Shown here piece by piece: positions 22,960 through 32,538 of a stretch of 64,000 nucleotides of DNA. The DNA lies in assembly GCA_024449915.1 (NCBI GenBank), contig JAMZAV010001468.1, positions 1 to 64,000 of the forward strand, given 5' to 3'. Origin of the DNA: Sweltsa coloradensis. Its lineage: Eukaryota; Arthropoda; Insecta; Plecoptera; Chloroperlidae. Below the pieces are notes generated by a model. The model saw nothing but the letters and a program-made list of their open reading frames with translations, had not been told where the DNA came from and searched no databases. The translations under genes and the position numbers were made by a program. The stretch's first letter is position 1; every line of letters begins with the position of its first letter.

Positions 22960-23289
22960 CTACTGATCTACTGGCAATGTAGCATGGGTTTCCCCATTTT
23001 CATTTTGTTCCGGATCATTTTCTTCCGGATCATTTTCTTCAGGTTCATTTTCTTCAGGCTCGTTTTCTTCCGGCTCCGGCCCCGGCTCAGGAATGGCAAT
23101 GTCTGGTTTTACCAGATTCACAGTTTGGCTTTTTACATTTTGGCTCAGTGCCCTCTTGCTTTCGTTGTTTAACTTGTTCCTTATGGCAACTTCAACGTCC
23201 TTTTCGGAGAAATTTGGGAATTTGGCCATGACATGTTCTGAAAATTTCCCCAAAGTAATTAAGGTGGGACAGGACCTCGGTATAGTGGC
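22960..23289 (-). CDS. C-terminal exon, BEN-tail-like with acidic repeats
   Basis: After a possible acceptor CAACATAG (23290-23297) the frame reads ATIPRSCPTLITLG, then KFSEHVMAKFPNFSEKDVEV and AIRNKLNNESKR. This resembles the C-terminal helices of BEN domains. A tail of repeated EENEP/EENDP units ends ..LPVDQ at the stop at 22960. The entry phase (0) matches the donor at 31164, so this may be the last exon of the coiled-coil gene at 31-32 kb with an 8-kb intron. No BEN core exon was found between them, so the link is tentative. Confidence 0.4.
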   Translation of the reverse strand, partial: ATIPRSCPTLITLGKFSEHVMAKFPNFSEKDVEVAIRNKLNNESKRALSQNVKSQTVNLVKPDIAIPEPGPEPEENEPEENEPEENDPEENDPEQNENGETHATLPVDQ

Positions 23290-23375
23290 CTATGTTGGTG
23301 GAAGGAGAAGCTTGAGAGAGGCCCTGGAGGTGGGACTTTACAAGTGACGCTCAAAATATTCGAAAATGAGCCGTC

Positions 23376-23990
23376 CAATACACAGTCGCAGTTGCCTCGT
23401 GTGGCTGTGACTACACAATGTACTGCAGAAGCTCCGAAAGCGCGCGTCTCAGTCAGCGTAGCGCCAGATCGTTCACACACGCAGCTTCTCGGCTCGGGCT
23501 CACTCGTCGAACGAGTTAGAACAAGATGATGTTAGCTGTTCTAGGAGGGTAGGGTGGCTGAGTTAATAACATCAAACCATATTTTGTTCAGTCTCATATA
23601 TTATATTAAAGGTAAAAACTAATCATGTACATTATCAGGAAATACCAAAATGGCAATTGTATGCTGTGAATGAAGAAAGATTCATAAAACTTCCGGACTA
23701 AAAACTAAGTGGATTCAAACCCACGTCCGTAATAGGTACCCTGTACCAGTACCGCCGAACCGGCATGTAATGTAAAAAAACGTTGCTGAAAGACTTCATG
23801 AGATACCTGGCAACTGCATTTGAACAAAGGGTTGTATGTTTAAATTGCTTTGTAAGTATTCATTTTATCATTCAATTGTAGACGTTTATTGAGTTAGTTA
23901 CGGAAGTACCATTTTATGCATGATGTATCCATTTAATTTGGGCGATCGTGCAAATCCACCTTCTGGTGTAATTAAGACCAGTGCCTTGCC
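23376..23990. other. Non-coding; one tRNA-like SINE trace
   Basis: Near 23708-23725 the minus strand has a B-box-like word (GTGGGTTTGAATCC) with a weak tRNA-like context. This suggests a degraded tRNA-derived SINE. No gene is seen. Confidence 0.3.
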
Positions 23991-24006
23991 CCCCCCCCCC
24001 CCCCCC
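23989..24006. repeat. C18 homopolymer
   Basis: Eighteen consecutive C followed by G and A9. It is also a likely site of sequencing or assembly length error. Confidence 0.95.
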
Positions 24007-24009
24007 GAA

Positions 24010-25550
24010 AAAAAATACCAGCTTAAATATCATATTCTGTAAAATCATCTATTCATTCTTTTTTCGTACAACTAAAACATAAAAACCACTTCAAAAATAC
24101 GCATTTTCAAAAAATTGCTCGTGTCGTGGTCTTATGTCCCGTTATTAATTTTAAGGATAATTCTTTGCAATTAGGTGTGGCTATCGTTGGATAAGTTTTT
24201 TATTGACATTCTTGCACAAGTTGGTAAATGGTAATGATATTACTAACAGTTCAGATGCAATCATCAACACATGAGTGCACGTTGCGCCGCACGTCGCGTT
24301 AACTTCAGCGACTCGGCAACTCCTCGAAATAATTCACATTATTCACAGATAACGTTACAGGATATTTATTTTATACATCTCTCTTGAGAGTTTTATCAAA
24401 CCATGTAACTGATAAACATAGGTGAAATCCTATAGTAGCCTATATTATAATCATGTTTTCTATGAACTCGTCCCAAACCCTAATAACTTCCACATAATAT
24501 AGATAGATTTATATGCACATTTAACAATTATCGTAAAATTCTCCCCGCTTGGGATTCCCCACGATTCGTGACTGGTAAAAAGCAAAGAATCAAACAAACA
24601 TACAAACACAAAAAAAATAACAGTCAATCTTTCTTCTCCACTCAGTCAAATTGAGTCTTCGCTTCACACGTTACGCACTTCCATTGAGCAGGTCATGGAG
24701 TGGGTGTCACCCCTGCTCCACACCGCGCAATCATTCGCGACGTCTTTGATGTAGTTCTCTGGCGTAGCCTATGTATGCCGCGCAGACCGCTGAGTCATAG
24801 TCTCAAAGGAGGAAATAAAACGGATGGCCCGACAGTTGACACAGACAGTAGATATGGACCATATGGACAAAAGGAAAAAAATACGTCAATGGCGAGAATG
24901 TTTAGGCTACTATAATACCAACACTCGACTACAACAATGAATCAAATTAATCGAAACTAAGGATAAGCCACACCACAGGTTGTTCAGGTCGCAAACAAAC
25001 TAAAACAATGCAAAGTTAGAGATAATGAACATTGGTTGGGGTCAATTAGTCAGAAAACTTGTAATGACCGATTATTGGTGCTCGTTAGGGAACCGCAGTC
25101 AAGCCGAGCACTAGTACACTCGGGCACCTCATAAAACTAGCAGCGTTGGGGTGTTTTCGAAATATCACCCAGCTGTCAAGAAACGTAATACATGATAGAA
25201 AACTGTCATAATCGAGTGGGGTATGAACATTCTTTCTGGGTAAAAAACGGGGGTTGAAACTCGCTCAAAATAGTTTCCGGGTGTTATCTATAGGTGCCCG
25301 TCAGGGCGCCGCGCAGCCAAGCAGCGGTGTGCTAACACTCGGGCTACTATAACTAACTAATAGACCCTAATTCGACACCAGACGGGTAGGTCTACACTCT
25401 ACAACGTTCAAATTTAACATGCACGTAATAGTGATATGGTGCAATTTGAAACAAAAAGCTGAAAAAGTTACCTGGAAGTCGTTGAAATCAAGGTTTTATA
25501 TAAATTTAACTATAGAAACTAAACAACAATCTATACAACAAATGTATGTA
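24010..25550. other. No gene seen; weak two-copy repeat
   Basis: Non-coding. The segment around 25075-25145 (GGTGCTCGTTAGGGAACCGC..ACTCGGGC) recurs in diverged form at 25285-25355 (GGTGCCCGTCAGGGCGCCGC..ACTCGGGC), a period of about 210 bases. Confidence 0.4.
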
Positions 25551-25558
25551 AACACAAA

Positions 25559-25950
25559 TAAAAAAATCCATCCTAGTGGGGTGTCGAACCCTGGGACTCC
25601 CGATTGCCGGTCGAATGCTTTTCCCCTAAGCTACCGGAACGGTTTACTTCAACATATCTGGATTGTTGGTGCATTGTAGATCTGAATTGAAAGGAACAGT
25701 ACTGTGACGATTCTGCTGCCTTTGAACTGACCATCTAAACACGATTTAGAATGTCATGAGCGAGGGTTTATTTCTCAATTGGAAACACTCCTGTAGGTGT
25801 AATCAATTTTACAGAAATCAATCCAGAAATCTATTCAGATCTATACAATGTACCAACAACCTGGATGTGTAAAGCACTCGACCGGCAATCGGGAGACCGC
25901 GTTACGGTACCCCGCTGGGAAGGATTTTTTTATTTCTGGATTGATTTCTA
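25559..25950. repeat. Two tRNA-like SINE copies in inverted orientation
   Basis: The minus strand at 25690-25560 has the A-box-like GGTAGCTTAGGGG, a core GACCGGCAATCGGGAG and the B box GGGTTCGACACCCC. A second, internally deleted copy on the plus strand (25836-25935) shares CAGATCTATACAATGTACC and GACCGGCAATCGGGAG. The second copy is framed by a perfect inverted repeat, AGAAATCAATCCAGAAAT (25816-25833) and ATTTCTGGATTGATTTCT (25932-25949). These look like RNA polymerase III-type repeats turned into a foldback. They are not functional tRNA genes, because the anticodon and acceptor stems are imperfect. Confidence 0.6.
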
Positions 25951-27290
25951 AAAAAGCACATAGATTATTTATATGATGCTCCATTTTATGTGTTTTAAAA
26001 ACCAAGTGTTGGGAGGGTGTTGCTTTATTTTAATTGATTCTACGTCATTATTATCTAAACTTCTACGCTATAAATACATAAATTTACTTTGCCCCGTGAC
26101 CGCATCGTTGCATATTGCTCGGCATAATAAATTTGCACGCACTATTACAGAGGCGTAAGAACCTGTGGAGCGGGGCAGGGGGGGGGGTAAAACCAAAGTG
26201 AGTAAAATATTAATCCCGAATTTTCGTAGTAAATAAGCACATCCACTTATACAATTCGACAGCCACCTTGCATATGTTTGCCTGTATGTTTCGTTATTAC
26301 ATAAAAATTAGGTTAAAATTTACTGAAATGGAGCATCACATTTTCTGTTTCGGAATTCGTTTTTTTAATGTATATTTTCGTTTAGAGATTTTTATCTAAT
26401 AATATCTGAATGGACTACTTTTGAAGAATGACAATAATATGTAACTTTATTTCCAAAGGTTAACAACACCACTTACAAGGTCAATGTAGTAAAAGCCTAA
26501 AGTTTGCTCTCATATACATTACGTGATGAGGGCTCGAACAAGTGAAATTCTGTATAGTACATAATCAACGCCCTGCAATGCACAGCCCGCCACTGCATGA
26601 CGTATAGTGGAGTGGAACACCATTTCAATGAGTTCAAGAGAGCAGTCAAAAATTTGTATTTTCAAGTTTTCATATTCAGATCCAAATATTTTACGTTGTC
26701 TTTGTCTGTTTCTTCTAGAATCTAGGCTGCATAGATATGTATTCTAATGAAAACTACAGAACGGACAGAGTTTGTTGTTCTTATTATGGTTGTTGTTACA
26801 GAATTTGCTATGTATTGCATGACACAACTAACATTATAAACACTTAATGATTTGTGAGTGATTGGAAAATACGCAAAAATGTAAGCAATGATTTGTCATT
26901 TACACACGTCGGGAGTGATTAAAAACGCGCGATGCACGGCCTTGGGACAGTCTCATCGGCGAGATTTGAGCTCGAGTCGAGGGGAGGGGGGACTATTAGA
27001 TTCAATTTATCTGTGATTTATCTGTGATCTGTGACGCAGCGATCATTGCTTTTCTAAATCTAGAAATAATGCGGTCAGTGAATAAGTAAATGCGAATACT
27101 GCTTGTACAGTGTACGGATTTTAATTTATAGCCTAGATGTAGTCCTTTATTATAGATTTGATTATTTCTGGGTATGCACACAGTCCCGCACTGTTTTCAC
27201 TGTTTGTCTATGATTATTGATTAAATCAACGCTATCACACACCAATAATAAAATAGAAGTACCTAGTAGACCGAATTAATAACGCCATAT
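25950..27290. other. No gene seen
   Basis: AT-rich, with short G runs near 26175-26190 and 26983-26991. No open frame or repeat worth calling. Confidence 0.45.
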
Positions 27291-27299
27291 CCAAATCTC

Positions 27300-27362
27300 A
27301 GTTGGTTGGAGCATCAGCTCAGACAGCGGAAGACTGGGGTTCTATCCTCAGTTGATGAAATT
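27300..27362 (+). repeat. tRNA-like sequence
   Basis: CAGTTGGTTGGAGCATCAG resembles an A box with D arm, and 27 bases on GGGGTTCTATCCTC resembles a B box. The T arm is imperfect, so this is a tRNA-derived SINE trace rather than a tRNA gene. Confidence 0.4.
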
Positions 27363-27470
27363 TCTATATTATGTTACCGTTATCAAAGGCTAAAACTCAG
27401 GGATCGATTATAAATGATAAATGACTTGTTACAAATAAACATAACATATTATTTCTCGATTTGGTTCATC

Positions 27471-27660
27471 GGGAAACACTGCCGTAGGTGTAATTGTTAT
27501 TATTTAATACAATCCAGAAATTAAAAAAGGTTTTTTATTGTGTTTTGTGGTGGTCTAGGGGTTAAGCCGCTCACCTGGAATGTGGGAGATCCGTGGTTCG
27601 AGTCCCGGTCGGGGCGAACTTTTTTAATTTCTGCATTGTATTATATAATAACAATTACAT
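27471..27660 (+). repeat. Foldback element enclosing a tRNA-like unit
   Basis: GTAATTGTTATTATTTAATAC..AATCCAGAAATTAAAAAAGG (27490-27535) is repeated inverted at 27618-27660. Between the arms lies TGGTCTAGGGGTTAAGCCGC (A box), CTCACCTGGAATGTGGG and GTGGTTCGAGTCCCGG (B box). The anticodon arm can form a 5-bp stem, but the acceptor and T stems pair poorly. The left outer word GGAAACACTGCCGTAGGTGTAA also precedes the 25.8-kb copy, so both belong to one family. Confidence 0.6.
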
Positions 27661-28679
27661 ATTATACCACCACGGAACAATATTTACATTTTTAGATTGC
27701 CTTGCGCTCTGCGCATAACAAAACGAGTTGTTTGTGACGTGGCTCATCCAACAGACTAATAAAGAAACGCTCCTATAGAACCAAATGATCCGGGTTCGAG
27801 CCAAAACGAGGCATTTTCAATTCGAATCTTTGAATAGTAATAATTTGTTTAGTACCATATTCACAAAGATTGCGATACATTCTTTAAAGAAACTATATTT
27901 TCACATCATGTGTGCGGCGTGATCTAATTATGAACAGATGGCCATTGTAAATCATACTACCATATTTTAGCATTGTATGACCTATTATGATTTTGCTATG
28001 TACGTGTTCTCATTGGGCTCATCTTAACAAAATTAATATTAACCTGTTGATTGAAGCAAAACCTTGCACACATCTCAATATGTCTTATACTGTTACCGTG
28101 TTCTATAACAAATACGTTTTATAGGCATATGCATTGTGTGGTGTTCTGCATTAGTTAAACAATTTTACTCATGGCCAATGAAATCGTTTTTTCGAACATA
28201 AATAACCCCCCTGTCACTCAAAAAGTCGTATCGCCAGAGTGCGCCACTTGCTGGGGCTGAAAAGGCCTAAAATAGCGGCAAAACATGCATTCGTAGTTCA
28301 GTAGTTTAGCGGTAACTACACACACGATTTTGATAATTTTTTTTTTATTTTGAAGATAAATGTTGAAATTAGAACTTATGTTTTGTACTTTTTCCATAAT
28401 TTTTTTTGTAATTTTTTTTATTAAGCTCTAAAGTGAAGGTAAATTTTCAAAATATTGACCAAGTTCGCAATTTTTATAAGACCATATTATATACAATTTC
28501 GAAAATCGACAAAACATAAGTCCTAGTAAATTTTATCGTGAATAGAATTTAAAAAAAATTATGCCGATATGACAGTTGTGGGCCGAGTTCTAACTGAAAT
28601 GCTGGGACACTGCATCGCACCGATATTATAGCTACTCCTGTGCAACCTTAAGTACCTATATAATAGTAATAAACAATAC

Positions 28680-29165
28680 CCCCCAAATACAAAAAAATTG
28701 TAAAAAGCGCCAGCGAAGCTCTCCTTCAAAAGTCTTTGGCTGTGAATGCTGTGAGATATAGAAGTTGAGCCAAGCATTTCATTCTTTCTCCCTAGTTTTG
28801 CATTGAAAAGAATTGTATGATCATTTTGCCTGTTGACGAGCGCCAAGCCAACCATTTTCGTGGTAACAAAAGTAAAAATTTTACTCGGCCATTGAATTTG
28901 GTTTATTACGAGTACTCTAAAAAGTCAATGGCCAAGTAATTTTTTTAATGATTTTGAGTTTAAAATTTTTACTTTTTTTACAACGAAAATGGTTGGCTTG
29001 GCGCTCGTCAACAGGCGAAATGATCTTACTTCTTTTCAATGCGAAACTAGGGAGAAAGAATGAAATGCTTGGCTCAACTTCAAAATCTCACAGCATTCAC
29101 AGCCAAAGACTTTTGAAGGAGAGCTTGACTGCAGTTTTTTTTGCAAAATTTCGTATTTGGGGGGG
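28680..29165. repeat. Large inverted repeat, arms about 200 bp
   Basis: The left arm 28680-28888 and right arm 28962-29165 are inverted copies around a 70-base spacer. Shared words include GGTTGGCTTGGCGCTCGTCA and CACAGCCAAAGACTTTTGAA. Read outward, each arm encodes the same short peptide start, MVGLALVNRQND in the left arm. It is probably a foldback transposon or an inverted duplication; no target duplication was found. Confidence 0.8.
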
Positions 29166-29539
29166 TGGGGGAGGGGGGAATATCACATCTTTTTGTTGTT
29201 TGTTTCATAACAAGGCGAGATATACGTGAAAAGGTGGATACAGTGCCTTCAAAACAGATTATGTCTAGAAACAAAAGCTACCATCTTCCTACAATCAGCT
29301 ACAATGTGTAGTTGGCAATATACAATGCTTATTATTAAATTTGCTATGGTTAATGTCTTGTTACAAAAATTGCATGAATATTTAGGTGAATAAAAATATA
29401 TAATGGTTACGAGCATGTTTTATTTCAAGTTTTTACAAATTACCACGGCTTAGTAATTACGTATTTTGCTTATTGATAGATTGGATATTGCTTAACATCT
29501 CATATTAATGCACTAAGGCTATTCGAGACGATGAGTGGT

Positions 29540-29890
29540 GATAGACGAGGATGAAGTATGAACAGAAGGGAGGAGGAGAAACCTGGTACCGGCACGCAGC
29601 CTACTCCTTTCGAAAAGTACCAAGGGGGGCAACGATCCGAAAGGACGTGTAACCTTGACAGTCATATAGATTCCTCCACTAACCCGGACTGCCGAGCAGC
29701 TGTCGAGGAGAACAAAGCCGTTACACTAGCTTTCGAACTCTCCATCTGCTCTAACCAGCGGTATACGCGAGTTTCAGGGCAGAGCGGTCACCCACTACCC
29801 CTGACACGCCCGATTCTGCTTACTTCGGTGTTCGAGTGGGAACCGGTTAAACGACCTTGGCTAAACCGCTGGCAATGTGAATACTGAAAG
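29540..29890. other. GC-richer segment of unknown origin
   Basis: About 350 bases with a higher G+C content than the flanks and a 109-codon open frame (29558-29887) without a recognisable domain. It could be inserted DNA; I cannot assign it. Confidence 0.25.
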
Positions 29891-30059
29891 CTAATAATTC
29901 AAAGTGATAACTTTTAGCAATTAAGCAAACCTTGTATATGCTGGACTTTGGCCGGATCGAGGATACCCTTTACTATTTTCCCGCCTGCTCTATTTGATCT
30001 TGCTCCAGTTAGTGACGAACTGATGAGTTCGTGTGGCGTAAAGATGGATGTCATCACAG

Positions 30060-30848
30060 TTGAATCAGTTGTTCAAGAAAGGGCAGTTGTCCACTTTTGA
30101 ACGAAAATTAGTTAGGTATGAAAATCAACTCTTCATACATAGACACACGTTTTGACAAGAAACGGCATTGGTCCCTATAGTGCATGTGCTGCAGAAATGA
30201 GTCGACCTATTTCGTTTGTTCAAGAAAGGGCATTAGTCCATGGACTTGTGCCCTTTCTTGAACAAATGAGTTGTCACTATAAAATATATTGTCGCGAAAG
30301 TGTACAGAAGGCAGTGACAATCGAGGTTTAGACCTTCAAGAATACCAACATGTCCACACTACAGACTTTAACGTCCAAGACACAAACTTAAAAGTACTTA
30401 AAACCATTAAAAGTGTTATCCATAATAGTATGCAACATTCCCATATTTTCAAAAAGGGCATTAGTCCAAAAAGCTTATGATCTCATTAAAAAAGTTTTTT
30501 TCTATTTTATCTTACTATTTAAATACTAACTAGTACTCAAATGTGTTGTAACACTATTCTATTATAAAAATTACAGCATTTTATCAATTTTTATATTAAA
30601 AAAGTACGCAACATTCACATTTGTTCAAGAAAGGGCATAAGTCCACAAGGTTTATGCCCTCATATGAAGACCCTAACATTTTTTTTAATTATTTTTTTCC
30701 TATTACATAATGTTAAGTACTCAAACTTATTATTGACATGCTTAAATTGTATTTTATATTAATATATATCAATGGAGACAGTTTTTTGTTGTTTACTCAA
30801 AACTATTCTTTGAGGACTCGTGCCCTTTCTTGAACAACTGATTCAGTT
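30060..30848. mobile_element. MITE with 25-bp inverted ends and internal iterons
   Basis: TGAATCAGTTGTTCAAGAAA plus GGGCA begins at 30061, and its exact inverse (TGCCCTTTCTTGAACAAC..) ends near 30848. The core TTCAAGAAAGGGCA recurs inside near 30218 (direct) and 30249 (inverted, forming a palindrome with the previous one), near 30614, and in a shortened form near 30447. GTCCA follows most direct copies. There is no coding frame. Repeated subterminal motifs usually serve as transposase binding sites. No clear target duplication. Confidence 0.75.
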
Positions 30849-31163
30849 AGTTTTGATCCATTTTTTGCATTGCACTTGCAAGTCTACAATATTTAAAATG
30901 GGGCAAGTTGTTGGGGATGAATTATTCTGAAACAAAATTTAAACACTTAATCTTCCAAGTTAATAGTAATATGCCTAAGCACTGCAAATCCCCCGTAAGA
31001 ACAATGTTAAAAATGTTGCATCCACCCTTCTCTTATACCGTACTATTTTTGTTCCTATGTCAATAGTTAGCTATAATCAAACACCGCATCGTTCTGTTTT
31101 TATAGTATTGTTTTTCCAATCATTATCCCATATTTAAGCTATTGTGGTATCTATGTTCTTTAC

Positions 31164-31915
31164 CTCTGGTTCGTCTGGTGGTGTAGAAACGTGGCACGTT
31201 TCAGTTGCCGACAAACTGTATGGTATTGCGTCGATATTATTCATGGGTACTAGCTTATCGAATAGGCCTAGGCCTTCAATGGATGATCTGTCTGTAGATG
31301 ATGACATAACAGGATTATGTGGCACTGGCAGTGATGGATTTTCTTTGGTCGGGCACAAAGTTTTGGGAAGTGTTAAGAAGTTGAGTTTTGGTTGAAATGA
31401 GGCACCTTCTTTCTTTATCCCCAATGGCACTACATGACTATATGGCAGTGATGGATCTTTGGTCTGGCGCAAATTTTTGGTTTGATATGAGGCAACTTTC
31501 TTCATTAGCCCCTGGACGCTTCTTACAAACGTTGGCAAATCTAAAATGCATAACACAATATAAGGTGTATTTTGGTTCGTCACAAGGAGACACAACATCA
31601 TAGCTTATAGGCTAGTCTAACTTTTTTATCATACAATCAAAAGGAACATAATATGCATATTAGGGCCTTTAGGCCTACCTACATCATCGATCCATGGGTA
31701 GGCCTACCTCTTTAAAATGTAGCAGTTAGTCTAGGTGTATAGGTAAGGCCTACTAAGTAAGGATACAAATAATTATTGTAAACGGGAATATAATTACCCT
31801 TAGCAATGTTCTTTTGATTTCTCAACATCGAGTTCTCTTCCTTAAGAGCCGTATTTTCAATTTTTAGTTCACTTAGCTCTGCCTTTAGCATGTACACCCG
31901 TGTTTGCAGAGTGTT
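31164..31915 (-). CDS. Two exons: coiled coil and Ser/Pro-rich linker
   Basis: Exon 31798 to about 31915 encodes a leucine-zipper-like coil (VYMLKAELSELKIENTALKE) and ends at a GG|GTAATT donor. Exon 31164-31540 follows acceptor GCATTTTAG in matching phase and reads DLPTFVRSVQGLMKKVASYQ, then a Ser/Pro-rich linker to PDEPE at donor GAG|GTAAAG. The 5' side of the coil is cut by the LINE fragment at 31.92 kb. A short coil before a linker is common in BEN and DUF4806 proteins. The phase fits the exon at 23289. Function unknown. Confidence 0.45.
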
Positions 31916-31918
31916 CTT

Positions 31919-32178
31919 ACTTGCGCTAACAGTTTCTCCGTCGCACACTTCAACTTAAAACTCCATTCCACATACAGCGTCTACAATGCAGAACTGTTTG
32001 CAATTCTACAAAGCCTCCTGTTTGCTCTTGATATTAAGGACTCCAAATTCTCGACGCGAAGAGGTTGTTCTGACCCGTCTACGGATTGGACACACACATC
32101 TCACTCAAGGATACCTTTTTAGAGGTGAAGATCCACCCCCATGTGAGCAGTGTGGTGAGATTTTAACTGTTAAGCAGG
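31919..32178 (+). pseudogene. LINE fragment with internal deletion
   Basis: The plus strand reads YSVYNAELFAILQSLLFALD (the RNase H Glu block) and jumps directly to SRREEVVLTRLRIGHTHLTQ and the knuckle CEQCGEILTV. About 120 residues of RNase H found in the sister copies are missing. The distal part is nearly identical to 17900-18020, so the copies share a recent source. The 3' end is replaced by unrelated DNA at 32178. Confidence 0.75.
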
Positions 32179-32500
32179 CTCTAGGCACGGCGTCATTTAT
32201 AATGCGCTGGTTTTCTTTCTCTCTCGCACACAAGCTGCATGCTGTCGCTCTCTTTCTCACCGGTCACCGTACGATGCAGCCAGCGCAGCTGTTAATCACG
32301 AGCTCTCTCTCTCTAAAAGACTACGATAGTCACAATTAATCGCAGTTTTAATAATCGGTTATTTTCCACGTAATCGGTTGCGGTTACGAACATTAACCGG
32401 TTTTTAACCAGCTAACGATTAACCATCGTCATCCCTAATTTAAACCAAGGACCTTCTGCATTGAAAGCAGGCACGGTAACCACTTCTCCAACCCAGACAA
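32179..32500. repeat. Truncated hAT MITE end and tRNA-like trace
   Basis: From 32330 to about 32430 the sequence (AACCGGTTTTTAACC..CATCGTCATCCCTAATTTA) resembles the right end of a hAT MITE; no left partner was found. On the minus strand at 32500-32440, GGAGAAGTGGTTACCGTGCC and TTGGTTTAAA resemble degraded A and B boxes of a tRNA-derived SINE. Confidence 0.4.
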
Positions 32501-32538
32501 CTACAAATCATATACTCAATGCAACTATTAATCGTGGA

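Noticed and set aside
27546..27618. Functional tRNA gene
   Set aside because: A and B boxes are good, but the acceptor and T stems pair poorly and the unit sits inside a foldback family.
30010..30030. CTGATGAG as a second hammerhead core
   Set aside because: No GAAA block follows a stem at the right distance; the word is part of a short palindrome.
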